A stretch of DNA of 64,000 nucleotides from Palaemon carinicauda (GCF_036898095.1 NC_090729.1:73423266-73487265); one strand, 5' to 3'. Shown: positions 35,270 through 47,734, numbered from the stretch's first letter. Notes: a model not told the origin generated them from the sequence alone. Numbers and translations are program-made.

Positions 35270-35765
35270 GATGAGATGTGACACTTGTAAATATTTGTAA
35301 ATAATTGGACTGTGATAATTGTACACATTTGATGTTTTCTGTTTTAATGTAAATAAAATGATTTCTTATTTCAAAACACTTAATTTTCTCTATAACCTTA
35401 AAATAAAGAGAAAGAAAATGGAAACGAAAAAATTATAAAAAGGAAAGAAAAATAAACCAAAAAATTTTGATGTTTGCTGTTTTAATGTAAATAAAATGAA
35501 TTCTTATTTCAAAACACTTAGTTTTCTGTATAACCTTAAAATAAAGTGAAAGAAAATGGACACGAAAAAAAAAATAAAAAAAAGGAATGAAAAATAAACC
35601 AAAAAATAAAGGGCAAAAAAATCCAGCAAGGACAATGACTGAGATGAGATGAGACACTTGTAAATATTTGTAAATAATTGGACTGTGATACTTGTACATA
35701 TATGATGTCTGCTGTTTTAATGTAAATAAAATGCTTTCTTATTTAAGAAAATAAAGGGGAACAAA
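35270..35765 (+). terminator. Triplicated 3' UTR and poly(A) signal region of the Myb-like gene
   Basis: The segment around TTTTAATGTAAATAAAATG is present three times (about 35341, 35480 and 35715), with flanking blocks such as GAGATGAGATG, ACTTGTAAATATTTG and AACCTTAAAATAAAG also repeated. It lies between the two convergent Harbinger genes. Confidence 0.65.
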
Positions 35766-35793
35766 AAATACACACGGAAAATGTACGTTTCTT

Positions 35794-37121
35794 TTATTTC
35801 AAAAATGGAACAACTACTACAATTCTTTCTTGCCAACGGACAGCACCAGCAGGGGACATGTAGTAATGTGAAAGGTAGTCTCGCTGATCCTTTGCATCCT
35901 TCTGGGTATGATAGCCGGTTAGAGGCACCAGCCCCTGCAGGTGTTGCTCAGTCCTCCATCCACCAGGGATCAGATCATGTGTGTCCGGATCTTCGTAGTC
36001 CACTTCTGAAATTGAGTGTGAGTATCTGATGAGGATGAGGTTGTGCAGAACACAGACACACATGGTGATCAGGTTGATGGTGTCGGGGTTCTGCTGCATC
36101 ATCGTGTAGAAGCAATGGAACCTTTGACTTAAAATTCCAAAGGCATTCTCCACAACATGTCGGGCACGAGACAACCTGTAGCTATATATGCGTTCTTGTA
36201 GGACTTGTGACCGATGGGAGAATGGTTTCATCATCCAGGTTCGGAGAGCAAAGGTGTCATCCCCTACGAAGTGATAGGGCACTGGGTGGTCATCATTAGG
36301 GAGTGGTTCTGGTTGAGGCACTCCAGCTCTGTTGTCTTCTACAGCATCATGCAGGGAACAGTTGCTCCATGTTCCTCCATCCGACGCACCACCCCCTGCC
36401 CTAACATTCACATAGAGGAACTTGTAGGTAGCATCTGCCACTGCCATCAGTACAATGCTGTGGAAGCCCTTGTAGTTGTAGTAGTAAGAGCCAGCATTGC
36501 GTGGCTTCTTTATGGCAATGTGCTTTCCATCCACAGCCCCCAGACAGTTGTGGTAATTCCATCTGGAGCTGAACCTGGCAGCAACTTCCTTCCAGTCCTC
36601 TTCAGTTTTGGGGCAGCACAGCACTTCGTCCTTGTAGACCGCGATGATGGCTTTACACACCTCTCGGGTATGAACTTGCAGATGGTACTTGCTTCAACCC
36701 TGAAGCTGTACAGCAGACTTTGATAGGAATTTCCAGTGGCTAAAAAGCGGAGGGTGGCAGCCAACCTGAGTCCAACTTGAAGCAGTTCCCTCATGAAGGT
36801 GAACTGCTTCTGCAGGTGAGGGGTTAACTTCTCAACCATCTCTTGGAACAGGTCAGGTGTGATTCTGAGGTAATTTTTGTAGCCCCTTTGATCTTCCTTG
36901 TGGAGTTCAGTCAATAGACTGTCATACTGTCCAAACTCGTGCCTTCTGGTTAACCATTCCCTGACCCACACTTTCCTTTGTATCTTTCTTCGAGGTGGGG
37001 TTGCCTTTTGTTTCTCTTCTTCCTCTGCCAGCCTTTTCTGCTGCTCTCCAACAATGGCTAGAGCAGCTGCCAGGTATAGGTATCTTCTCCTCTTTGCAAT
37101 GGTGTCTCTGACAGTAAGCAT
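35794..37121 (-). pseudogene. Harbinger DDE transposase, one frameshift
   Basis: A start at 37121 (MLTVRDTIAKRRRYLYLAAA) leads into a helical N-terminal region (FQEMVEKLTPHLQKQ, LRLAATLRFLATGNSYQSL). After STICKFIPE the frame is lost by what looks like a 2-bp AG duplication at about 36664 and resumes as VCKAIIAVYKDEVL (frame ending at 35794). Catalytic residues are present: D in LGAVDGKH, D in GASDGGTW and E in HVVENAFGILSQRF. A Tyr-rich YYYNYKGFHS block and the RARHVVENAFG helix are typical. It would excise and insert the element. Apart from the frameshift the gene looks full length, about 440 codons. Confidence 0.8.
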
Positions 37122-37189
37122 TGTTGTCTCTTCCACAGCCAATCCAAGAATGTCTTCGGGTTGGAGAAGCCCCGTTTTTATATGGCGTG

Positions 37190-37442
37190 GCCAAGTCGGC
37201 ACGACACCATCCGCATTGCGTGAACTCGTCGTGCCAAGGGGGGAAGTGCGCAAACTATGCGAGAACTCGTTGTGCCAGTTCGTGTCAATGTGAACACGAA
37301 TGGGCACGCATTTATGAACTATTCGTGAACTCGTCGTGAACTCATCGTGAACAGTGCGGGAACCTCCCAGTTCGTGCCACAAAATGTCACGACTTGCCAC
37401 GACAAATTCGTGGCAAAAAGTCGTGCAAGTGTCAGCCTGGCT
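37190..37442. repeat. Harbinger right subterminal array and terminal repeat
   Basis: It holds several TCGTGAACT, GAACTCGTCGTG and GTGCCA motifs in about 250 bp, ending in the right terminal repeat. The array is shorter than on the left. The open frame from 37400 on minus is repeat-derived and is not counted as coding. Confidence 0.75.
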
Positions 37443-37445
37443 TTA

Positions 37446-37714
37446 GAATCATCCATAGACATTATCCAATCCCACCTCGCGAAGGGTATGGGGATGTAAC
37501 AAGCATTATTTCTATACTAGGTTACAGGTTATACAAGGGAAATGGTTATTGCCTGCAAACAGCTAAGGCCAGCTTGCAGAGGACCATGGGTGCTGTTTCA
37601 AAGAGAAGGAAAGGTGAAAGAAAGAGCCAGTCATTCCTAATATTCACCCCAGACTAATCCTGGATAACCTATGCCCTCAACCACCTTTTACGTGTCCAGC
37701 AAGGAGCTTTTACA
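37446..37714. other. Intron DNA between Harbinger and an RT remnant
   Basis: Ordinary non-coding sequence of the host gene intron; no feature recognised. Confidence 0.4.
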
Positions 37715-37957
37715 TAGCATGGAGTGATCATGAGTGGAAGGTGAATCCGTTGTTGTTTGCGGATGATACTGTATTGGTTGCAGAGTCGGAGAAGCTGTGT
37801 CTGTGTTAATTAGTGACAGTTTGGAAGGGTGTGTGAGAGGGGGAAGTTGCAAGTTAATGTGGGTAAATGTAAGGGTATGAGATGCACAAGGGGGGATAGT
37901 GCTAGACTGAATGCCATGATGAATGGAGAGTTAATTGAGGAAGTAGACCAGTTTAAG
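37715..37957 (+). pseudogene. Non-LTR reverse transcriptase remnant
   Basis: The plus strand encodes NPLLFADDTVLVAESEKLC with the catalytic FADD motif. After a stop and frame change it continues FGRVCERGKLQVNVGKCKG, then NGELIEEVDQFK. This is the RT palm of a LINE different from the CR1- and I-like ones here. Both ends are lost. Confidence 0.65.
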
Positions 37958-38520
37958 GTAATTAAACTAAAATAACCATGTCGAGGAGTACAGTGTTGTG
38001 CGCAACGAAATATATTATTATAACAAAGAAAAAGTCACAAGACAGTAATTAGACTAACATCAGATATACGCTGGAGGCCACACAGCTCCGGCCAAGCTTT
38101 GTTTTGACCTAGAAATAGTAATCAAATATTAAACTAACTAAAATAGGAGACGCATTAATTCCTAGCACTATGTTCGTGGTGTTCTGGTAAATTTTCTGCA
38201 TTGAATGGTCTGTATTATATTTAGTTTATTGGACAATCGGTGAAACAAATGGATAGACCATTTCCAATTACAGCCACCCTAGCTGACACATCTAAGATAA
38301 TTTGCCACTTTAATAACACAGGCCGTCCATGCATCTACGGGTAAGGATGGAGGAGATAGTATAACAAAAAATGAGAGACAAAACTGTTGACGTAAGCCGA
38401 AATCTCTAAATATCTTATGAAAAACTATTTTTTTGCTAAACGCATCTAGCAAGGAAATGCTCTTTCTGAAATGTCAAAGAAGCAGCCAATTTATCAGAGG
38501 GCAAAAGAATGACTGAATAA

Positions 38521-38521
38521 C

Positions 38522-38566
<45 letters not shown>

Positions 38567-39190
38567 TTGCTAAGCTACAACCCTATTTGGAAAAGCAGGA
38601 TGCTATAAGCTCATGGGCTCCAACAGGGGATATAGTCTAGTGAGGAAAGGAAACAAAGAAAAATTAAATACTTTAAGAACAGTAGCAACACTAAAATAAA
38701 AATTTCTTAAATAAACTATAAAAACTTTAACTAAACAAGAGAAAGAAAAGTTAGATAGAATTGTGTGCCGGAGTGTGCCCTCAAGCAAGAGAACTCTAAT
38801 CCAAGACAATGGAAAACCATGGTACAGAGGTTATGGCACTATCCAAGAATAGAGAACAATGGTTTGATTTTGGAGTGTCCTTCCCCTAAAAGAGCGGATT
38901 ACCATAGCTAAAGTCTCTTTTACCCTTACCAAGAGGAAAATAGCCACTGAGCAATTACAGTGCAGTAGTTAACCCCCTGGGTGAAGAAGAATTGTTTGGT
39001 AATCTCAGTGTTGTCAGGTGTATGAGGACAGAGGGGAATCTGTAAAGAATATGCCAGACTATGCAGTGTATGTGTAGGCTTTGGGACATTGAACCGTAAC
39101 CAGAGAGAAGGATCCAATATAGTACTGTCTGGCCAGTCATAGGACCCCATAACTCTCTAGCTGTAGTATCTCAACGGGTGGCTGTTGCAC
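38521..39190 (-). mobile_element. Internally deleted derivative of the CR1-like LINE (5' UTR joined to 3' UTR)
   Basis: The part 38521-38740 matches the 3' UTR and (ATT)n tail of the LINE at 23277-23530 (GCTACAACCCTATTTGG, GCAGGATGCTATAAGC). The part 38740-39190 matches its 5' UTR at 33290-33735 (TGCCCTCAAGCAAGAGAACT, GGTACAGAGGTTATGGCACT, GTATCTCAACGGGTGGCTG). No coding sequence lies between. It is a short non-autonomous element with both LINE ends. Confidence 0.78.
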
Positions 39191-39494
39191 TTCCCTGTAA
39201 AGAATAAAAATAACCTTGGTGTTGCTAAAGGCCCCAGGAACTGATACGCGGTTTGTCGAAACGTGATATTTACCTTCACCAAGACGGCTAATAACATGAT
39301 GATCAAGTGTGGATGTGGGCTGCCCCAACTGTCAATAAATTCCTATTTTTTTTTTTTAATAACGAAATAAGAAGCTGCTGTCTCGACTCATTTTAATTTG
39401 CTGGAAAAAAATTAGCGCCTATCATATTTCTTATCCATGATCTGGATATTAATCTCTGGCAGCGTAGTTCGTTCAGTTAGTTCTGAGTTCAACA

Positions 39495-39498
<4 letters not shown>
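39191..39498. other. Intron DNA, nothing recognised
   Basis: No coding, repeat or regulatory signal that I can support. Confidence 0.4.

Positions 39499-39564
<66 letters not shown>
39499..39564. repeat. (TA)n microsatellite
   Basis: About 33 TA units, in the host gene intron just downstream of the first coding exon. Confidence 0.95.
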
Positions 39565-39567
<3 letters not shown>

Positions 39568-39674
39568 ATTTTTCATAATTCTGACCATCCTTTACATTCA
39601 GATTTTCCCAGACAGTACCATCCTGATCACAATACCAAGCATGCAGTTAATAAATCTCATTAGAAGCTACTTAC

Positions 39675-39791
39675 GCGGTATAATATTTTGCGGGAAAATG
39701 CCCTGCGTTTGCGCTCTCGTTTTTCCCGTTGACGAGGAGGTGGTTGTTCGTGTTTCTGCTCAATGTCGATGGATCCTGCTGCAGTTGCCAT
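39675..39791 (-). CDS. Host gene first coding exon (39 codons)
   Basis: On minus, a pyrimidine-rich tract and CACAG precede ATGGCAACTGC at 39791, and the exon ends TACCGC followed by GTAAGT (donor at 39674). It is exactly 117 nt, phase 0. The product starts MATAAGSIDIEQKHEQ, is rich in Pro, Gln and Arg, and ends in a strongly basic stretch (REKRERKRRAFSRKILYR) that would sit next to the first membrane segment encoded by the terminal exon. The clean acceptor, the start at the exon's first base and the strong donor support a real exon. Confidence 0.55.
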
Positions 39792-39860
39792 CTGTGACGT
39801 ATGAAAAGGGAAAATGAGTTGATTTAAGCTCAACCTAAGATTTCCAAGTCAATAGATGAA

Positions 39861-40892
<1,032 letters not shown>

Positions 40893-40969
<77 letters not shown>
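40893..40969. repeat. (CT)n microsatellite
   Basis: About 38 CT units, that is (GA)n on the host gene strand. Confidence 0.95.
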
Positions 40970-40972
<3 letters not shown>

Positions 40973-42425
40973 AACATTATATTTTTAAAGATTACCCTTT
41001 CATTACTTAGTTTGCCTACGCATATTATACGAAAAAATAATCACATTTAAAAGCACAAGATTATCTTTATTCTAATTGTTTTCATGGAATTTGAGTTTTA
41101 TTTTCCACATTGGCCTATCTATTTCGAAGAATTATATGTATCTGTTTCAATTAATTGTAGTGGTCTACCATTTAGTTAACCTATAACCTTTGTATTATCA
41201 GTCTTGATCATTATCCATTACAGTATTTGGTTTATTAATGCCTTTATTAAGTTTTATCTCTTGGGATTTACTTAGGATTTCGTTAGACCGAACTTACGAA
41301 GGTTTAGATGGCTCAGTTTGCCTCTCCTCGCCTGCTCTTAGGCCACCTGAACTGCGCCCTTCTGGATTATATAATTTCTTTTAAGCCTATAGGCTTAGGA
41401 AGAAGATAAAGCCGGAAGAATGCTACACCCAAAGTGTGGAGAAATTTCACAAATCCTTCTTTATGCTCTGATAGACACCCTTTTTAAATTACAAGATTTG
41501 ATGCAAATATATATTGTTGCTATCTGACATATAGCCTAGGTCTAGGCCTTGGTATGCTATAAGGCCAATAGCTTAGGCCTACACTTCAGAGCCATATTCG
41601 TTGTTATTGTCTTTCTGCAGAATTTACACATATGAGCTGTGGGTGAATATGTCTGACCTGATTATAGTCTTCCGTTTGTAAATTAAAAGTCAAATAATAA
41701 AGAGATAAAATTAATTATATTTCTAATAGCGAAGATAACTCAGCACCTCGCTTATTTGCTTATTCATTTGTCATTATTCCCTCAAGCTGATGAAATCCCT
41801 CTAGAGAATAGACCTATATAGGTAGGGTTGATCATAACCTAAGCTATGACTATGAAAAATGTATTGCAATTTTCGAAATCACGATTCTAACTAGTATTTT
41901 CTATATACACAATACGACATAAGCAAAATGATTAATAAATTTGAACTCAAATCCCAAACGCGTAAACCCTCTCCGAATAAACTTTGCTTATTTTTTTTTT
42001 CTTTATCTTGACGTCCTCTTTCTCAGTCTCCTTCCATCCAGACAGATACTTCCAAGACTAGTCTCATGGAGTCACGGTGACAGAGGGATTCCTGTTCTAC
42101 AATAACGTATTCAATTATTGTTCTGAAATAGTATTCGAACATGAAATGTTCTCTTAACGCTCGAACATGAAATGTTCTCTTAACGCTCGAATATCTTTCA
42201 ATGATAAAATCATACATAACAACTTAACAAGTGACCAACGTTGCCCTTACACATAGGCTATACGTTTTTACAAAGTGAAATATAAGACTTAACGTAAGAA
42301 CAACGCTTGTCCAATGTAAAAAAGAAAAGGGATCACCAGTTTTTCTGCATACTGCACCAACTTTTATTTCTATACCCAATTCATCATATTATACAGTAAA
42401 ATGTATTCACCAAGTTCTAACTTAC
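40970..42425. other. First-intron DNA, with a 26-bp two-copy tandem repeat
   Basis: AT-rich intron sequence. At 42135-42186 TCGAACATGAAATGTTCTCT plus six bases occurs twice exactly in tandem; each unit holds the imperfect palindrome GAACATGAAATGTTC. Confidence 0.5.
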
Positions 42426-42522
42426 CTCAGCTACAGATATGGTTGAATAACGGAGCCTGGATCGACGGGAACAAGCTATACGTTGACCAACTTCGTTCAA
42501 CACTGAGCGTGAACTGAACTGA
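42426..42522 (-). promoter_or_regulatory. Probable promoter initiator and 5' untranslated exon of the host gene
   Basis: On minus, TCAGTTCAGTTCA (42522-42510) contains two overlapping copies of TCAGT, the arthropod initiator consensus. About 97 nt later comes GCTGAG followed by GTAAGT (donor at 42425). The exon contains no ATG, so the start codon at the first base of exon 2 would be the first AUG. The transcription start is inferred. Confidence 0.4.
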
Positions 42523-43185
42523 AGTCAGTGGAGTGTTCGTTAAGAACTCGAATCACTGATGATGATCACGAAAAGCTTTTGAAAAAAATTTCCTTTTGTG
42601 TTTGATGTCGCTAGCGTTTATTGTCATAGAAATCGCTTTTTTTATTTGTTTTGCAAATGTTTTTAGGTTTTCTCAGAATAAAGAAATAGCTACTGAGAAT
42701 ATATTACATAGATTTATATTCACTCCTGTATTTTAATCGAGAGACTTGCTGATTGAAAGACCAAATATTTTTTTTTTTTTAATTTCTATACAATTCCGTT
42801 TCTCTTTTTATTCTTATTTGAAATTTTAACCTGATATATCTTAAAGCAGCTTGAAAAGTGTTGCAAATCTGTTTTGGATATATTGATAATTATTTAAAAT
42901 GACAACTACTATTTCGGCTTAATATTGTAAAAACAAAGATGTTTATGTATTTTCATATTATATTGGCCAATATTACAATGAAATCTTCGTAAGCATTATG
43001 TCCTACTTTATCGAGCCTTAAATTGTTATGATCTACAATAGGTTTATTTATTCATTATTCCAACAACCTGAAAAATTAATTCGCCTTGAAAGTATCTCAT
43101 TTGACTGTTCATCGTTAGGCCTATTTGTCTAGCTGTCTAACATGATCACTTGTTACATTGCAGGGTTCAAAAATAAAATCTACTG

Positions 43186-43190
<5 letters not shown>
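42523..43190. other. Upstream region of the host gene, no gene recognised
   Basis: It presumably contains the promoter on minus. I see no clear TATA box at the usual distance from the TCAGT initiator. Confidence 0.4.

Positions 43191-43260
<70 letters not shown>
43191..43260. repeat. (CT)n microsatellite
   Basis: About 35 CT units. Confidence 0.95.
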
Positions 43261-43267
<7 letters not shown>

Positions 43268-43598
43268 CCATTACATGGAGATGTCTCCAAGAGAGAAGTA
43301 GGCAACAATGTATTTCGAAATTTAGTGTAATTTCATCTATTTCAGTAATTGTGTCGAAAACGCTCTTCGTTTAGTATATAGCTATTGTTGCTCATGTGAA
43401 AGTAAACAATAAACAAAAAATAATGACCCACGGGGCTCGCTTGCACAACTCATCCATGTATCGCTTGCCAGAAAAGAGTAGCAGTGAGGTAATGTTAATT
43501 TTATGCGTGCAAAAAACATTATAAGGAAGTAATATGAATCCTAGATAATTATGATACTTTATTTTCCAGCCACTTGCATGAACCATATATTTTCCCCC

Positions 43599-43783
43599 TT
43601 GTGTTTATTTTGCATTTCTGACCATTATTGTTGAAGCAAATCACTCGTTTTGGGCATTTCGCCACCCAATAAATACCCCGGTTTCCCATTTGGCTCCCCC
43701 ATAGTATTTATATAAGGGGGTCCGAAAACTCATAAACAGGTGGTTTGTCCCAATAATCATGGTCAGAAATGCATAAAACACAA
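43599..43783. repeat. MITE-like inverted-repeat element
   Basis: TTGTGTTTATTTTGCATTTC at 43599 and following, with ACCATTATTG, is mirrored by CAATAATCATGGTCAG and its continuation at 43751-43783. Arms are about 33 bp with small differences, around a 120-bp centre. No target duplication was identified. Confidence 0.5.
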
Positions 43784-43916
43784 AATAACGAGTAAGGAAT
43801 ATATGCATTTGGCTATAAATTAAAGTATCATATATTTACCGTGAACAGAAACAAGGAAGGGGGCGGGGGCAGAAGGCGAGGTTCGCCCAGGGAGTCATAT
43901 AAGCTAGGATCGCCAT

Positions 43917-43917
<1 letters not shown>

Positions 43918-44008
<91 letters not shown>
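43918..44008. repeat. (TA)n microsatellite
   Basis: About 45 TA units. Confidence 0.95.
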
Positions 44009-44009
<1 letters not shown>

Positions 44010-44169
44010 CTCGATTACAGTACTGAGTATAAGCTTAGAAGCTTTGCACCTATAAAACGTTGGGGGATAAGGACCCTGTAAAAAGAAATCAAGAAATGAA
44101 TTATAGAAACGATAGAGGAAACAAGAGTACCTACATAAACAAGAGTAGCGTCATAGATGTTACCATATG

Positions 44170-45795
44170 CAGGGGTCGGCGACCTTTTGAAGACAATGTG
44201 CCACTTGATAATTAATATCATTATTTTTCCTACCTTGCGTGCCAGTTGCTATTTTTTTAGCACTATATAAGAAGATTTAAATTAAAATTGTTCAGTATGT
44301 AGTTACCATTTTAATTATAATTTATTTTCCTGAATATGCATAACATGAATGTAATAATTTTGTTGCATTTAGTATTCGTTGTAACAAAATTATCTTATAT
44401 TTCAAGTTTATATCTCAACATATAAATGGGTTTCTTGCCCTTGCTTCTCAAATGCCAAAATTGAAATTCCAGGTGAACATGTGGACACCTTGATCTTCAC
44501 ACAACCGTCCGAGTGATAGGTTGTAAGCCTGGTACGATGGGGGCTGAAAATGTGCTTAATGTGTGAAAATAATTTTCCTGGTGAACTATTTAGTGCAATT
44601 TAAGAATGGATTGCCCAATTCTACCATCAACCATTTTATAAAACCTTTATTTTTCCTACCATAACAGGAGCACCATATGTTGTAATAGCAAAAACTTTTC
44701 CCATATCTTCTCTGTTCTCAGATAGTCAGCGAATGCCTTCAGTTTGTCTTTTTCCTTGGTATTGTCATTCACAGGTTTAGGACAACACATCTCATATACC
44801 TCTGTGTCACTATAACTGGCAAAAACTACCAAGCAGGGAATGCCATTGATATCCACGCTTTCATCTAGTGCACACTGAACACATTTGTACTTCTTAAAGC
44901 AACCAAATGTTGCTGATTTACATTATCAGCCTATTCAGAAATAAGTCTCTCCATGGTTCTATCTGAGACAGACATGTATTTTATCCATGATATGATAACT
45001 TGTTTGTTTGATATGATATCAAATAAAAAATCAGAGCACTCTAGGAAAGCTGCTTTTAAAAATTTACATCAGTAAAAGTCTTTCCATGCTTAGCAATATA
45101 CAAAGCTAGTTTGCAACTAGCTTAAGTTTATTTGTTTTTGCTAGTATTCAAGTTTTTGAACACATTACTTTGTTTCTAGTAGCGGGTTACTGCTTTCTTA
45201 ATCACCCCAGCTTTGTCAGCATTATCCTTGAAAGCCTGTTCTTCTTTTGTTTCAAAGTGTGGTTTAACACTCGATGTGCAGCACATGACATTTTCACAAC
45301 AGAGATCACACACAGCATGATAATTCTGCCGAATAAATCCAAAGTTATTTGCCCATGATGACTGAAATAATCAGACATCAAGCTTGATTTTTTGCGGTAA
45401 CTGGGGCAACAAATAACTAGAAAGAATATTACATAAGAGGGCTAAGGACTCACTGAAACAACAGGGGCCATACTCTGCTACCTTAATCTAGATCTCAAAG
45501 AATTATAAAAGGGACCATACTAAGTCAATCTGACCTGATCGGCGAAATTACTTGATCCTGAAGTAAGGCATGAATAATTGTATTTGTGTTAGCCGGCACA
45601 TATCACAGGAGAGGAAACATATATAGATGGAGATATATAAAACTGTAATCATAAAGTTAATTTAAACCATAAATATAAAAGTAATGATGTACAATACTGT
45701 ACACTCTCTCTCGCTCCTCCAAATCAAATTCCGTGCCATACACAAGCACCTCTCGTGCCAAGTCTGGCACGCGTGCCATAGGTTGCCGACCCCTG
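44170..45795 (-). mobile_element. hAT (Charlie-like) DNA transposon remnant
   Basis: The ends are CAGGGGTCGGCGACCT (44170) and, in reverse from 45795, CAGGGGTCGGCAACCT, a terminal repeat typical of one hAT group. Inside on minus are decayed transposase pieces: IKYMSVSDRTMERLISE, then ALDESVDINGIPCLVVFAS (catalytic D region) and MCCPKPVNDNTKEKDKLKAF. These match the hAT transposase type behind host genes such as ZBED and SCAND3. Several stops and frame changes are present. The flanking 8-mers (ACCATATG left, AGTCATAC right) do not match. Confidence 0.7.
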
Positions 45796-46048
45796 AGTCA
45801 TACTGCTTTGGTGGGCGTTATTTTGCTACCGGGTGGCAGGCTACCAGTCAGCCAGTAGGAGAAGCTAAAAATCTCGGAAATAAAAAAGGCCACCATTGAA
45901 AACTGAACCCCGCAAAGTACAATATCATGACAATGTGTAGGGAAGGAGATCTTGCTGTGTTCCTCTGTATAACAGGATTGAGTGAAATTATAATAGCTGG
46001 GGAATCTTCTATAGTTAAATGTGAGTCATATGTTTTACTTCAGAGGCC

Positions 46049-46400
46049 ATGAAAGGAACAAAGAAAATGGAGCAACCAAGTGATCGGACAGGCTGCACAA
46101 GCAGGTATTTAACAATTGACTATATCCATGTAATTAATCAGCTAATGGAAAAATTAACAGAGTATGACAAACCACTATGTATGGCATTTATGGACTATAA
46201 GAAAGATTTTGATTCTGTAAAAACTTCAGCAGTAATGAAAGCCCTTCCAAGACATGGTATAGATGAATCTTTTGTTAGAACACTTGGAAATATCGATACA
46301 AGAAGTAGAACAATCCTAAAACTACGCAAAGATAGTGAGAAAATTCAAATTAAAAAATCTCAGTGTGCGTTGAAATTTGTAAGAATTTATATAACATAAC
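46049..46400 (+). pseudogene. RTE-type LINE reverse transcriptase fragment
   Basis: The plus frame contains TIDYIHVINQLMEKLTEYDK, PLCMAFMDYKKDFDSV and KTSAVMKALPRHGIDE, the RT fingers of RTE/BovB-like LINEs. It ends near KKSQCALKF. Both flanks are lost; the catalytic DD block is not included. It may have truncated the 3' LTR of the neighbouring minus-strand element. Confidence 0.75.
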
Positions 46401-46554
46401 CTTATACCAACACGAGAGGAACTCATCTTAAGAGCTCGCTATTCTCCTCTGCAAGCACATATGAAAAGATTATTGAATTACATAAATAAACTACTGTATT
46501 TACTCCACACTAGACCAGCTTTGTAAGATAGCTGGCCCCCCCAAAAAAAATTAT

Positions 46555-47568
46555 TTATTCCGGGCCTGAATCCCTTAATTCAGCCCGAGATAAATAATCT
46601 GCAACCACATTACCTTTACCTGATATATGTTTTACATTAACACAATACTGTTGCAAACATAATGACAACCTTGTTAAATTTTGATTATTATTTGTAATGT
46701 TATTTACCAAAGTTAAAGGATTATGATCCGAATACACTGTGATCTCTTCATTTTGTGGTCGATTCATGTAGATTAAAAACTTGTTTATCGCTGGAATCAG
46801 TGCCAGAAGTTCCGTTTCAACTGTCGAGTCAAATCATTGCTGCTTCCTCGGCTTCGCTGACATAAAACACATTCCTTATCCTCTTGCAATAAGACAGCTC
46901 CAATCCCGTTATTCGACGCATCCACTTGGATAAGGAATTTCTCGTTGAAATCCTGTTCTTGAAGTATTGGTTTTGAAGTTAATATGGACTTTCTCAGATT
47001 TGTTCTTTTTACTTGTATCTAGATAACACAGGTCTGGTCACTGCTCTTCTCCAAATTGGGAATGGTTCTTGGAAATTTTTGGCGAGAGGGAATCTCCTTA
47101 TCGATGAATAGACTATTACCTTATGCCGTACCGCAATCTGTCTGCTCGTACTCTTCTTACGAACCTTTTCTTCACTCGTCCTTGACTCGTTTTCACGCCC
47201 TCTAGGGAAAAACTCGTTAACTGGCCATTCCTTTTCCTCAAATCCTTGACATTTTCTCCTTCTATTTCCTCTCGATCTTTCCCTTTTCCTGCCAAAATTT
47301 TCTTCAGACCTTTGCTGAAGGGTTTTCCTTGTACTTCCATCGGTTGCAAGGGAGCTTCCTTGATGCACTCATTGGGCTTTTCAGCCGTCGGACATACGTG
47401 ACATGCACGGCAAAACTGGCTCACGTCCTTATTCATGCCAGGCCAGAAAAAGTGTTTCATAATCTTCTCCGTCGGTTTCCTTATCCCCATATGTCCCATC
47501 TTGTGCGCAACAGAGATCACCTGTCTTCTCAACGGTGTGGGAATTAATATCTGAAGATATATCCCCAT
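46555..47568 (-). pseudogene. Integrase zinc finger joined to RNase H (core and RT deleted)
   Basis: The segment from 47568 has the HHCC zinc finger (AHKMGHMGIRKPTEKIMKHF, WPGMNKDVSQFCRACHVC) and the following KEAPLQPMEV. Then come frame breaks and, from about 46985, RT-tail and RNase H sequence: LIQVDASNNGIGAVLLQE, then VYSDHNPLTLV and GKGNVVADYLSRAEL. The missing part corresponds to the integrase core and most of RT. RNase H at the very end is what sets this order apart. Confidence 0.65.
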
Positions 47569-47734
47569 TCAACATACCCAGGGATATCGGCGTTTCTATA
47601 CTTCCTCATAAGCAACCCATCCTTAAGATAATAACAAGTCGGAGACTGCTGTGCCTCCGTCTTGCCCACCACATGGTACAATAACTCTTTTAACGTTGCA
47701 CCTTTCCATTGCAATCTTATCAGCCTTCTAACGC

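Larger units (their letters stand above)
22600..37442. mobile_element. PIF/Harbinger DNA transposon carrying nested LINEs
   Basis: The left end (from 22600) and right end (to 37442, read in reverse) share a 22-bp terminal repeat with 4 mismatches, the last 15 bases being identical (CTGACACTTGCACGA). TTA flanks both ends (22597-22599 and 37443-37445), the target duplication typical of PIF/Harbinger. Inside are the two genes usual for the superfamily, placed convergently: a Myb/SANT-like protein on plus and a DDE transposase on minus. A CR1-like LINE interrupts the Myb gene. Without the LINEs the element is about 4.4 kb. Both genes are broken. Confidence 0.88.

Noticed and set aside
37194..37400. 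N-terminal extension of the Harbinger transposase to 37400
   Set aside because: The extra residues are translated from the subterminal repeat array and terminal repeat; ATG at 37121 is the better start.
39675..39791. Ribosomal protein S15 first exon, suggested by the basic RKRRAFSRKILYR stretch
   Set aside because: The rest of that protein is not found, and the exon joins in phase to the two-pass membrane exon.
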